Shown: one piece after another, positions 7,866-15,850 of the stretch | Layout of the letters: each line of letters opens with the position of its first letter | Numbering within the stretch: position 1 is the stretch's first letter | NCBI GenBank assembly: GCA_902496345.1 | Contig: CABVAP010000031.1 | Location: forward strand, 1-20,568 | Reading direction: 5' to 3' | DNA: 20,568 nucleotides | Source: an uncultured Eubacteriales bacterium | GTDB lineage: Bacteria > Bacillota > Clostridia > Lachnospirales > CAG-274 | Translations under genes and position numbers: made by a program | The notes under the pieces: model-generated | What the model saw: only the letters and a program-made list of their open reading frames with translations | Told to the model about the DNA's origin: nothing | The model's database searches: none

Positions 7866-8375
7866 ATGAAAAATGGAAAAAATGCTAAAAATATAACCCT
7901 TATCGGTATGCCTGGAGCTGGAAAGAGTACGGTTGGCGTTGTACTTGCAAAAATAATGGGTTATGAGTTTATCGACAGCGACTTAGTTATTCAAAAACAA
8001 ACAGGGAAACTTCTCCACGAAATAATATCCGAAAAGGGAAACAAGGGGTTTATTGAGGTGGAAAACGAAATAAACAGTAAGCTTGAAGTTGAAAACAGTA
8101 TAATTGCAACAGGTGGAAGTGTTGTATATTGTAAAGATGCAATGAAACATTTGGCTGAAATTTCAACAATTGTTTATATAAAATTGTCTTATGAGGAAAT
8201 TAAAAAAAGACTTGGTGACCTAGAGGAAAGGGGAGTTGTGCTTGATGACGGTGAAACATTGAAACAGCTCTATGATGAAAGGGTAGTCTTATATGAAAAG
8301 TACGCAGATGTGATATTTGACGCAGAGGGAAAGGGTATTCAAGAGTGTGCGTCTGGTATTGCAAAAAAGATTTAA
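7866..8375 (+). CDS. Shikimate-kinase-like P-loop kinase with altered substrate pocket
   Basis: This 169-residue protein has the shikimate kinase fold length. Walker A is GMPGAGKS (14-21), an Asp-Ser-Asp lies at 37-39, and a C-terminal DERVVLYEKYAD (137-148) matches the family's last shikimate-contacting Arg region (Arg139). Two canonical substrate features are changed. The FR-x-x-E motif that normally gives the second shikimate-binding Arg reads FIEVE (62-66), and the GGG loop reads GGS (83-85). The lid RPLL reads RGVV (122-125). A chorismate-pathway role (shikimate to shikimate 3-phosphate) is therefore uncertain. No other aro gene is nearby. The start is supported by GAGGTGA 7 bases upstream. 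It would usually be annotated aroK/aroL, but I leave the symbol blank because the substrate residues do not fit. Confidence 0.85.
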   Translation: MKNGKNAKNITLIGMPGAGKSTVGVVLAKIMGYEFIDSDLVIQKQTGKLLHEIISEKGNKGFIEVENEINSKLEVENSIIATGGSVVYCKDAMKHLAEISTIVYIKLSYEEIKKRLGDLEERGVVLDDGETLKQLYDERVVLYEKYADVIFDAEGKGIQECASGIAKKI

Positions 8376-8409
8376 AATAAGAAATTTTTAGAAATATTTT
8401 GTTTGTGTT

Positions 8410-8453
8410 GAGCCTATAGCTGGGAGTTGAATTTCTGGTTATAGGCTTTTTTG
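8410..8453 (+). terminator. Terminator after the shikimate-kinase-like gene
   Basis: AGCCTATA (8411-8418) pairs perfectly with TATAGGCT (8440-8447), followed by TTTTTTG. It lies 35 bp after the stop codon. Confidence 0.85.
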
Positions 8454-8477
8454 TAAGGCTGTTAATTGTTTTGACAT

Positions 8478-8533
8478 AAAAAAATGACCTCCATTCGTTA
8501 GATTTTGGTCTAACTTTTGGAGGTCGGTTCATT
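8478..8533 (-). terminator. Terminator after ftsH
   Basis: GACCTCCA (8486-8493) pairs with TGGAGGTC (8518-8525), with an inner TTAGA/TCTAA stem (8498-8502/8509-8513). On the minus strand it is followed by ATTTTTTTATG, directly after the ftsH stop at 8534. Together with the plus-strand terminator at 8410 it separates the convergent genes. Confidence 0.85.
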
Positions 8534-10504
8534 TTATAATTCGATGTCTATATTCTTTTTGTCTTCTGCATTTTCTGTAGCATCTGTGTTTTCGGCACTT
8601 TCAGCACTTTCGTCTTTTTTTGCAGGAGTAAAGAATGGGTCTTCTGGCTCATCAATTACATCGTTAGGGTGGAGAATTTTTCTAAACTCTGCACCTGTAA
8701 CTTTTTCTTTTTCAATGAGGAGTGCTGCTGTTTTATGCAATGCGTCAATATTTTCGTTTAATATTCTTATTGCCTCAGCATAAGCGTTTTTGATGATTTT
8801 ATCGATTTCATCATCAATTATCGCTGCTATGCCCTCACCATAATTTCTTGCGTGGCCAAGCTCTTTACCGAGAAATACCTCTTGATTATCATCGCCAAAT
8901 TGAATTGGTCCTAACTTATCGCTCATACCATATCTCATTACCATACTTCTTGCAAGCTCTGACGCTCTTTGAATATCATTTGACGCACCTGTTGTAATAT
9001 CTTTGATAATAATTTCCTCTGCTGCTCTACCACCGAAAAGTGAAATGATTTCTTGAGTCATCTGGAGTTTTGAACGGTATGCTTTATCGTCAGATGGAAG
9101 TGGCATTGTATATCCCCCTGCCATTCCTGTTGGGATAATTGAAATTATGTGAACAGGGTCAAGCTCTGACAATACTTCAAATAAAATTGCGTGTCCGGCT
9201 TCGTGATAAGCTGTGATTTTCTTTTCTTTTTCGCTGATAATTCGGCTTTTCTTTTCTGTTCCGATACCAACTTTTACAAACGCTTTTCTAAGGTCGTCCA
9301 TATCAAGCTCTTTTTTATCAAATCTTGCTGCAAGAAGTGCAGCTTCGTTTAAAAGATTTTCAAGGTCTGCACCTGTAAAGCCTGGAGTTGTCTGTGCAAC
9401 AACTTTCATATCAACGTCACTGCTGATTTTTTTGCCTTTTGCGTGGACTTTTAAAATTGCCTCTCTACCTTTTACGTCTGGAGTTCCGACAACTACACGT
9501 CTATCAAAACGACCAGGACGAAGAAGGGCAGGGTCTAATATATCTGGTCTATTTGTTGCTGCAAGAACGATAACGCCTTCATTTATTCCGAAACCGTCCA
9601 TCTCAACAAGTAACTGGTTGAGTGTCTGTTCTCTTTCATCGTGGCCACCACCAAGACCGGCACCTCTTTTACGACCAACAGCATCAATTTCATCGATAAA
9701 CACTAAACAAGGTGAATTTTTCTTTGCTTGTTCGAAAAGGTCACGTACTCTAGATGCACCAACACCGACAAACATCTCAACAAAGTCTGAACCGGATATA
9801 CTGAAAAATGGTACGCCAGCTTCACCAGCAACAGCTTTTGCAAGAAGTGTTTTACCTGTACCAGGAGGTCCAACAAGGAGTACACCCTTTGGTATTCTTG
9901 CACCTATTTCAACGAATTTTTTAGGGTGTTTTAAAAATTCGACTATTTCTTCAAGTTCGGTCTTTTCTTCGTCAAGCCCTGCAACTTCTTCAAATGTAAC
10001 TTTGTTTTTGTCTGCAGTTGCCATTTTTGCTTTGCTCTTTCCAAAGTTCATAACCTTTCCACCACCGCCTTGCATTTGACGGATTAAGAAAGTTAAAAGA
10101 ACAATTGAGATTACGACAATTACTATAGTTGGAATTAATGAAACAAAAACGCTTGTTTTTGTTGAGTCAGCATAGTTTACTTTTAAGTTATAGTCTTTAT
10201 CTTTTATCGCCTCATCTACTGTGTCAACAAAAGAGTTCATATCGCCTATATTTAAAATTTTTCTTTCACCATTAGCAAATGTTATCCTAACTTCTCCCTC
10301 ATTATCTCCCTCTGAGTTTCTTTGGATTTCAAGTTCCTTTAAGCTAGGGTCTTTAGCATCGAGCTGTTTTATAAGTTCGCTGTAAAGATAAGGGTTTTCG
10401 TTATACGTTGCTGTGTTGAAGTTTCGGCTCATAAGTATCGCACCGATTATACAGATAAAGATAATGATATATAACCCAAAACCTTTTAAATAATTATTTT
10501 TCAA
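8534..10504 (-). CDS. ftsH: ATP-dependent zinc metalloprotease FtsH
   Basis: This is the membrane-anchored AAA+ protease that unfolds and degrades damaged membrane proteins and selected cytosolic regulators as a hexamer. At 656 residues it is of normal length. TM1 is about 9-25, the outer domain 26-117, and TM2 about 119-141. The AAA domain has Walker A GPPGTGKT (212-219), Walker B CLVFIDEID (266-274) and the arginine-finger region RPGRFDRR (329-336). The protease domain has the zinc motif HEAGH (434-438) and a downstream LFGGRAAEE segment that precedes the third metal ligand Asp. The C-terminal tail is acidic and poorly conserved. The start is TTG (10504-10502), chosen because a strong AGGAGG lies 7 bases upstream and the first residues lead straight into TM1. 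It is divergent from lon across 205 bp. Confidence 0.97.
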   Translation of the reverse strand: MKNNYLKGFGLYIIIFICIIGAILMSRNFNTATYNENPYLYSELIKQLDAKDPSLKELEIQRNSEGDNEGEVRITFANGERKILNIGDMNSFVDTVDEAIKDKDYNLKVNYADSTKTSVFVSLIPTIVIVVISIVLLTFLIRQMQGGGGKVMNFGKSKAKMATADKNKVTFEEVAGLDEEKTELEEIVEFLKHPKKFVEIGARIPKGVLLVGPPGTGKTLLAKAVAGEAGVPFFSISGSDFVEMFVGVGASRVRDLFEQAKKNSPCLVFIDEIDAVGRKRGAGLGGGHDEREQTLNQLLVEMDGFGINEGVIVLAATNRPDILDPALLRPGRFDRRVVVGTPDVKGREAILKVHAKGKKISSDVDMKVVAQTTPGFTGADLENLLNEAALLAARFDKKELDMDDLRKAFVKVGIGTEKKSRIISEKEKKITAYHEAGHAILFEVLSELDPVHIISIIPTGMAGGYTMPLPSDDKAYRSKLQMTQEIISLFGGRAAEEIIIKDITTGASNDIQRASELARSMVMRYGMSDKLGPIQFGDDNQEVFLGKELGHARNYGEGIAAIIDDEIDKIIKNAYAEAIRILNENIDALHKTAALLIEKEKVTGAEFRKILHPNDVIDEPEDPFFTPAKKDESAESAENTDATENAEDKKNIDIEL

Positions 10505-10531
10505 GTGATTTCCTCCTTTTTATTTTTTTTG

Positions 10532-10582
10532 ATAGCGTACAACCGATAAAAATTAAACCTAACCGATTGTACAATACGCTAT
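10532..10582 (-). promoter_or_regulatory. 51-bp imperfect inverted repeat in the ftsH leader
   Basis: ATAGCGTAcAACCGAT-type sequence (from 10532) faces ACCGATTGTACAATACGCTAT (to 10582). Outer arms of 8 bp (ATAGCGTA/TACGCTAT) and inner ACAA/TTGT can pair. ACCGAT is also present as a direct repeat (10542, 10562). It begins at the predicted ftsH transcription start, so it would be an RNA hairpin at the 5' end of the mRNA or a protein-binding operator. It does not look like CIRCE or a CtsR site. Confidence 0.5.
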
Positions 10583-10587
10583 TCTTT

Positions 10588-10616
10588 ATAATAACATATA
10601 ATTACCCTAGATTCAA
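10588..10616 (-). promoter_or_regulatory. Sigma-A promoter for ftsH
   Basis: On the minus strand, -35 TTGAAT (10616-10611) and TG-extended -10 TATTAT (10593-10588) have a 17-bp spacer. The predicted start of transcription coincides with the edge of the 51-bp inverted repeat. Confidence 0.65.
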
Positions 10617-10647
10617 TATTAAAGCAAAAAAATAATTTCAATATTTT

Positions 10648-10676
10648 TTGTATTTTTCGACAAATTAGTGTATAAT
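10648..10676 (+). promoter_or_regulatory. Sigma-A promoter for lon
   Basis: -35 TTGTAT (10648-10653) and -10 TATAAT (10671-10676) have a 17-bp spacer, 33 bp before the lon ATG. No CIRCE (TTAGCACTC-N9-GAGTGCTAA) is present. Confidence 0.65.
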
Positions 10677-10709
10677 GAAAAAAATATAGAAATAAGTGAG
10701 GTTTAATTT

Positions 10710-13055
10710 ATGGACAGTAATTATAAAAATCTGCCTATGATAGCTTTGAGGGGACGAGTTTTTTATCCTAACAGAAAAGTTAGCTTTGAAGTTATGCGAA
10801 AAAAATCTCTTAACGCTCTTGAAGCCGGAATGAAAGAGGGAAACATTATATTTTTCTCTGCCCAAAAAGATGTTAGTGTTGAAGATATTTCAACTAATGA
10901 TATTTACGAAACTGGCGTTATTGGTCGAGTTGAACAGATTTTGAAATTGCCAGCTGGAATTACAAAAGTTTTTGCTGAATGTTTTGGCAAATACAAAATA
11001 ATTAAATTTGATGATGACGAAAAATATTTTTCTGTTGACATCGAAGAAATTCCTGACATTATATACAAAAAAAGCGAAAGTGGCGAAGAACAACACGACT
11101 TTGAATACAGAGCTATCTCAAAACTTTTGCTTGAAACATTTGATGAATATGCAAGACTTGGAAAAGTTAGCCCAGAATTTATTATGGATATAATATCGTC
11201 AGAAAATATAGATTTTATAACTTACACAATAGCTGATAAAATTCATTTTGATATTTCTGACAAACAGACGTTACTTCAAGAAACAGACTATTACGAAAGA
11301 GCCAAAAAACTTATAAAACTTTTGAACGTTGAAATAAATTCTTTGGGCGTAAAAAAGGAAATTTATGACGAAGTTCGAAAGAAAATCGATATGACTCAAA
11401 GAAACTATTTCCTTAGGGAAGAAATGAAAATAATTCAAAATGAACTTGGCGAGGAAGACGGTATTTTAGCCGAAACAAAGGAATATACAAGGCGACTTAA
11501 TGAATTGACAGAAATTCCTCAAGAGGTTAAAAAACGTATCGAAAAAGAAATTTCACGCCTTAAAAAAATGGCTAACACATCATCAGCCGAAGCATCTGTC
11601 GCAAGGGATTACATAGACCTTGTTCTTGATATGCCTTGGGGCGTTTATGACAAGGAAAATGATGACATAAAAAAAGCTTGGAAAATTTTAGACAAAGACC
11701 ATTATGGTTTGAAAGAAGTCAAAGAAAGAATTGTTGAATTTTTGGCTGTTAGAAAAATGTCTGAGGAAATAAATGCCCCTATAATCTGCCTTGTCGGACC
11801 TCCTGGGGTTGGAAAAACATCTATTGCACAATCCATCGCTAAAGCGTTAAATCGAAAATACGTCAGAATGTCATTAGGTGGTATAAGCGATGAGGCTGAA
11901 ATCAGAGGTCACAGAAAGACTTATGTCGGTGCTATGCCTGGTAGGATTGTTACATCTATCAAAAATGCAAGCACTATGAACCCTCTTATTTTATTTGATG
12001 AAATAGACAAAATCAGAAACGAAAGAAAGGGCGACCCTGCTGCTGCATTACTTGAAGTACTTGACGGCGAACAGAATTTTTCTTTTAGAGATAATTATCT
12101 TGAAGTACCTCTTGATATTTCCAAAGTCCTTTTTATGTGTACAGCAAACGACATTGACGGTATCCCCCTTGCACTTCGTGACAGGCTTGAGATAATAAAC
12201 CTTGGAAGTTACACAAGCGAGGAAAAATTAAATATCGCTATGAAGTACCTTGTTAATAAGCAAATTTCTGCAAATGGACTTACTAAAAAACAAATTAAAA
12301 TCCCTAAAGATGTTGTTTCTGAAATTATTTCTGGATATACTAGAGAAGCAGGCGTTCGTACACTTGAAAGATTAATCGGTAAGGTTTGCCGAAAGGTCGC
12401 AAAAAAGATTTCAATTGACGACACAGAAAGTGTTTCAGTTAGAAAATCTAATCTTGAGGAATTTTTAGGTGCAAGAAAATTCAAAGAAGAGTACACAGAC
12501 AAAAACGATAAAATCGGTGTTGTAACCGGTCTTGCTTGGACTAGAGTTGGTGGAACAACTTTGAATATCGAAACGGTTGTTATGAAAGGTAAGGGGAACT
12601 TTAAACTTACCGGAAACGTTGGGAAAGTTATGGAAGAATCTGCTGGGGCAGCTATAAGTTACATTAGGGCAAATGCTGAAAAATATGGTATTGACCCTGA
12701 TTTTAACGAGAAAAACGATATTCATATCCATATACCAGAGGGGGCAACACCAAAAGACGGTCCGTCTGCTGGTATAACTATGACTCTCTCTATCATCTCA
12801 GCACTTACTAAACGACCTGTTAAATACAACATTGCTATGACTGGCGAAGTTACGTTGACTGGCAGGGTTCTTCCTATTGGTGGTCTTAAAGAAAAAATAA
12901 TTGCTGCTAAGATGTTTGGAATAGAAAAGCTACTTATTCCAAAGGAAAACGAGGCTGATTTTAAAGAAGTCCCTGATTATGCAAAAGAGGGGCTTGAAGT
13001 TATCTTTGTTAGTAATGTTGAAGAGGTTGTAGCCGAAGGTTTACAGGGAAAATAG
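10710..13055 (+). CDS. lon: ATP-dependent serine protease Lon (LonA)
   Basis: This is the cytosolic AAA+ protease that degrades misfolded and short-lived regulatory proteins. At 781 residues it has the usual LonA length. The N-terminal substrate-recognition domain is about 1-205 (starting LPMIALRGRVFYPN). A helical region is about 205-310. The AAA module has Walker A GPPGVGKT (363-370) and Walker B PLILFDEID (425-433). The protease domain is about 585-778, with the catalytic Ser in KDGPSAG (Ser686) and Lys in GGLKEK (Lys729). The start is supported by GTGAGG about 9 bases upstream and a promoter just before. It diverges from ftsH and shares the control region with it. No convincing terminator is seen right after the stop. 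Confidence 0.97.
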   Translation: MDSNYKNLPMIALRGRVFYPNRKVSFEVMRKKSLNALEAGMKEGNIIFFSAQKDVSVEDISTNDIYETGVIGRVEQILKLPAGITKVFAECFGKYKIIKFDDDEKYFSVDIEEIPDIIYKKSESGEEQHDFEYRAISKLLLETFDEYARLGKVSPEFIMDIISSENIDFITYTIADKIHFDISDKQTLLQETDYYERAKKLIKLLNVEINSLGVKKEIYDEVRKKIDMTQRNYFLREEMKIIQNELGEEDGILAETKEYTRRLNELTEIPQEVKKRIEKEISRLKKMANTSSAEASVARDYIDLVLDMPWGVYDKENDDIKKAWKILDKDHYGLKEVKERIVEFLAVRKMSEEINAPIICLVGPPGVGKTSIAQSIAKALNRKYVRMSLGGISDEAEIRGHRKTYVGAMPGRIVTSIKNASTMNPLILFDEIDKIRNERKGDPAAALLEVLDGEQNFSFRDNYLEVPLDISKVLFMCTANDIDGIPLALRDRLEIINLGSYTSEEKLNIAMKYLVNKQISANGLTKKQIKIPKDVVSEIISGYTREAGVRTLERLIGKVCRKVAKKISIDDTESVSVRKSNLEEFLGARKFKEEYTDKNDKIGVVTGLAWTRVGGTTLNIETVVMKGKGNFKLTGNVGKVMEESAGAAISYIRANAEKYGIDPDFNEKNDIHIHIPEGATPKDGPSAGITMTLSIISALTKRPVKYNIAMTGEVTLTGRVLPIGGLKEKIIAAKMFGIEKLLIPKENEADFKEVPDYAKEGLEVIFVSNVEEVVAEGLQGK

Positions 13056-13343
13056 TTTTTTAGCTATGTTTTTTGCCTGAAGTTTGAGCTGTTTTTTTAT
13101 TCAATGGTATTGTTAAAATTTCATAAATAGAGTGGAATAATGCTTAAAAATGTGTCAATCTATACAAAGTTGGTCTTTTTAAAGAAAATCTTATTTGTTG
13201 AATTATTAAAAATATTGTGGAATTATAAAAAAAAATTGTCTATAAAATTTATTATATAAAATTTTGTTTTGGTCGAAATGTATAATTGACGGTGGAAATT
13301 TATGTTTTTTTTAACAAAATATCTTTTTTTTGAGTATATGCTG
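13056..13343. other. Gene-free interval between lon and the first chemoreceptor gene
   Basis: The sequence is very AT-rich with no open frame that has a ribosome site and no RNA gene I recognise. A T-run after AGCTG near 13090-13100 could be a weak lon terminator, but its stem is only 4 bp. The chemoreceptor promoter follows at 13344. Confidence 0.5.
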
Positions 13344-13372
13344 TTGAAATTTAATTTGTTATGTGTTATAAT
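13344..13372 (+). promoter_or_regulatory. Sigma-A promoter for the first chemoreceptor gene
   Basis: -35 TTGAAA (13344-13349) and -10 TATAAT (13367-13372) have a 17-bp spacer, 36 bp before the ATG. There is no sigma-28/SigD type (TAAA-N15-GCCGATAA) motif, so control by the flagellar sigma factor is not apparent. Confidence 0.75.
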
Positions 13373-13408
13373 ATAACCAATTTAAAAATCATTTAAGGAG
13401 ATGATGTA

Positions 13409-15688
13409 ATGGGTAAGATAGGTAATTCTTACAAAAATGCAACAATCAAGGGTAGAATGGTTTTATTTGCTGTTTTATTAGCGATATTAGTGGCTGTACT
13501 TGGAACTTGTGGTATAGTTGGCGTTATGGCTGTAAAAAATGATTATCAGTTGTTACTTAGCACTGCATCTGAAAGAGCGGATATTGCTGATAAACTTGAA
13601 CTTCAAATCTCTACACTCAGACTTGGTATAAATTCTGCTATAGTTCAGAGTGAACTTTATGATAGCGATGATGGAACGCTTAAAAAAATTGAGGTTGCTT
13701 CCAAAGCAATGGAAGAATCAAACAAGTTATTAGATGAGTATAAAACAGCTGTAGAAACAGATGATACTCTTACTGACCAGAAAAAAAGTGAACTTTTAGC
13801 TTTAAGAACTAATGTAGTAAACGGATTGAATGAAACTCACAGCTATGCTGCTGATTTCAAAACTTACTGTATTGATGACAAAGTGCAAGAACTTCAGGTT
13901 TTAACTAACAAATTAATTGAGATAAACTCTAAATTAACAAATGATGTTTCTGAAATCCGTAAATCTGCTGAGGAAAGAGCAGATGTTATTACTAGAGAAG
14001 CTGAAACTGCTGCTGCAGAAACAACAGTTATTATGATTATCGCTTTCGTTGTAATCTTAATTATTGCTGTTGTATTATCTATGGTTAATGCAAATCAGAT
14101 TGCAAACCCTATCAAAGCTCTTGCTGCTCTTACTAAAAAAGTTTCTGATGGTGACTTTACAGTCAGTGCAAGAACTAACCTTACTAATGAAATTGGTCAG
14201 CTTTCAAATAGCTTTGACTATCTTGTTCAAACAATTAAAGAAATTATTGATGATATGAATGTTGCCTTTGAAGAATACAAAGAGGGTGACACAGAAGCTA
14301 GAATCGATGCTAAAAAATATAGTGGTGAGTACAAAGACATCGCTGAACACATCAACTCAATGCTTAATTCAGCAATGATTGAACTTCATACTATCGCTGG
14401 TGAAATCACTAGATATGCTGAAGGTGATTTACAGCACGATTGTCCTAGATTTAAAGGTAAAAAAGCTATTATTCACGAATCTTTTGATGATATGAAAAAT
14501 CATATCAATGGTGTTAGCGACAACATCAACACTATTATCTATGGTATCAAAGAAGGTGACTTCGGTACTGTTGTTGATAAAGGTACTCTTAAAGGTAACT
14601 GGGCAGTAATCGTTGATGAACTTAACGAACTTGTTTCTACAGTTGCTGAACCTATCAGAGTAACTAAAGATTTTTTGGGTGAAATGTCTAAAGGTAACTT
14701 TGACTTCACTATTGATGAATCTAAATATAAAGGCGAATTCTTAGAAATGGTTAGAGATTTAAACACTACTCTCACTGGCCTTGGTTCTTACATAGGTGAA
14801 ATCGCTGACGTATTGACAAGTATGGCTAATCAAGACCTTAATGTGTCTATTGAACAAGAATATATTGGTGACTTTAAAGCAATCAAGACTGCTCTTGAAC
14901 TTATCGTAAATAACTTTAACCACTTAATCAAAGAAATTATGATGTCTTCTGAACAGGTTGCTATCGGTTCTCAAAGTATCGCCGACTCTTCAACTGCTCT
15001 TGCTCAGGGTGCATCTGAACAAGCTAGTGCCGTTGAAGAACTTACAGCTACTATCGGTGTTGTTTCTAGAAACGCAGAAAAGAACGCAGAAAACATCGAC
15101 AAATCTAACAACCTTGCTATTGAAGCTAAAGAAAGTGCTCAGAATGTTCGTACTGAAATGCAAGATTTACTTAAAGCTATGGACGCTATCTCTGAATCTT
15201 CTAACAACATTTCATCTATTATCAAATCTATCGATGATATTGCATTCCAGACAAATATCCTTGCCCTTAATGCATCTGTTGAAGCTGCAAGAGCTGGTGA
15301 ACACGGTAAAGGCTTTGCCGTTGTTGCAGAAGAAGTTCGTAGCCTTGCTGCTAGAAGTCAGCAATCTGCTCAAGAGTCTTCTGAACTTATCAACATCGCC
15401 CTTGACAAGGTTTCTGACGGTAGTGAAATTGTAAACAGAACTGCTGATGTTATCAGAAAAATTGCTAACCAGATTGATGAAATCTCTGTTATCTCTAAAG
15501 AAGTTGACAAAGACTCTAGAGAACAATCTAACGCTATTGCTGAAATCAACGTTGGTATCAACCAGATTTCTGAGGTTGTTTCTAACAACACAGCTACTTC
15601 TGAAGAAAGTGCTGCAGCATCTGAAGAACTTGCAAGTCAATCTGCTGTATTTAAACAAACAGTTTCATTATTTAAGCTTAAAGATTGA
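13409..15688 (+). CDS. Methyl-accepting chemotaxis protein with poly-HAMP array (first of tandem pair)
   Basis: This 759-residue transmembrane chemoreceptor would signal to CheA/CheW. TM1 is about 17-41, and the extracytoplasmic helical sensor is about 42-203 (4HB-like length, ligand unknown). TM2 is about 205-226 and the membrane-proximal HAMP about 227-281. Further HAMP-like units repeat about every 45 residues, each with a [E/K/D]G[D/N] turn: 248, 292, 338, 382, 428, and a variant at 474. The coiled-coil signalling domain is about 510-745, with the tip IAFQTNILALNASVEAARAG (611-630) followed by EHGKGFAVVAEEVRSLA. The C-terminal ASEELASQS looks like a methylation helix. There is no CheR-tethering pentapeptide. 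AAGGAG lies 10 bases before the ATG. The gene has its own terminator. The sensor differs strongly from that of the downstream paralogue, while the cytoplasmic part is very similar. Confidence 0.93.
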   Translation: MGKIGNSYKNATIKGRMVLFAVLLAILVAVLGTCGIVGVMAVKNDYQLLLSTASERADIADKLELQISTLRLGINSAIVQSELYDSDDGTLKKIEVASKAMEESNKLLDEYKTAVETDDTLTDQKKSELLALRTNVVNGLNETHSYAADFKTYCIDDKVQELQVLTNKLIEINSKLTNDVSEIRKSAEERADVITREAETAAAETTVIMIIAFVVILIIAVVLSMVNANQIANPIKALAALTKKVSDGDFTVSARTNLTNEIGQLSNSFDYLVQTIKEIIDDMNVAFEEYKEGDTEARIDAKKYSGEYKDIAEHINSMLNSAMIELHTIAGEITRYAEGDLQHDCPRFKGKKAIIHESFDDMKNHINGVSDNINTIIYGIKEGDFGTVVDKGTLKGNWAVIVDELNELVSTVAEPIRVTKDFLGEMSKGNFDFTIDESKYKGEFLEMVRDLNTTLTGLGSYIGEIADVLTSMANQDLNVSIEQEYIGDFKAIKTALELIVNNFNHLIKEIMMSSEQVAIGSQSIADSSTALAQGASEQASAVEELTATIGVVSRNAEKNAENIDKSNNLAIEAKESAQNVRTEMQDLLKAMDAISESSNNISSIIKSIDDIAFQTNILALNASVEAARAGEHGKGFAVVAEEVRSLAARSQQSAQESSELINIALDKVSDGSEIVNRTADVIRKIANQIDEISVISKEVDKDSREQSNAIAEINVGINQISEVVSNNTATSEESAAASEELASQSAVFKQTVSLFKLKD

Positions 15689-15718
15689 TATAAAAAATAA
15701 AAAATTTATAGAGCAAAG

Positions 15719-15751
15719 AAATGCCATTTTGTATAAAATGGCATTTTTTTT
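15719..15751 (+). terminator. Terminator after the first chemoreceptor gene
   Basis: AATGCCATTTT (15720-15730) pairs perfectly with AAAATGGCATT (15735-15745) across a 4-base loop, followed by a T-run. It separates the two receptor genes into single transcription units. Confidence 0.9.
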
Positions 15752-15769
15752 GTAATATGAAGATTATTG

Positions 15770-15798
15770 TTGAATTATAAAATTTTAGATGATATAAT
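15770..15798 (+). promoter_or_regulatory. Sigma-A promoter for the second chemoreceptor gene
   Basis: -35 TTGAAT (15770-15775) and -10 TATAAT (15793-15798) have a 17-bp spacer. The promoter lies inside the longest possible upstream reading frame (from TTG 15767), which shows that the real start must be further downstream. Confidence 0.8.
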
Positions 15799-15850
15799 AT
15801 CTATTAAGTTACTATTGTATATTATTATAGAAAAGGAAGTGATTTTTAGT

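Noticed and set aside
13070..13105. lon terminator
   Set aside because: The T-run is preceded by only a 4-bp AGCT stem with a long loop, too weak to call.
15767..15850. Longer N-terminus for the second chemoreceptor from TTG 15767
   Set aside because: The TTG precedes the -35 box and has no ribosome site. The ATG at 15851 has one and starts just before TM1.
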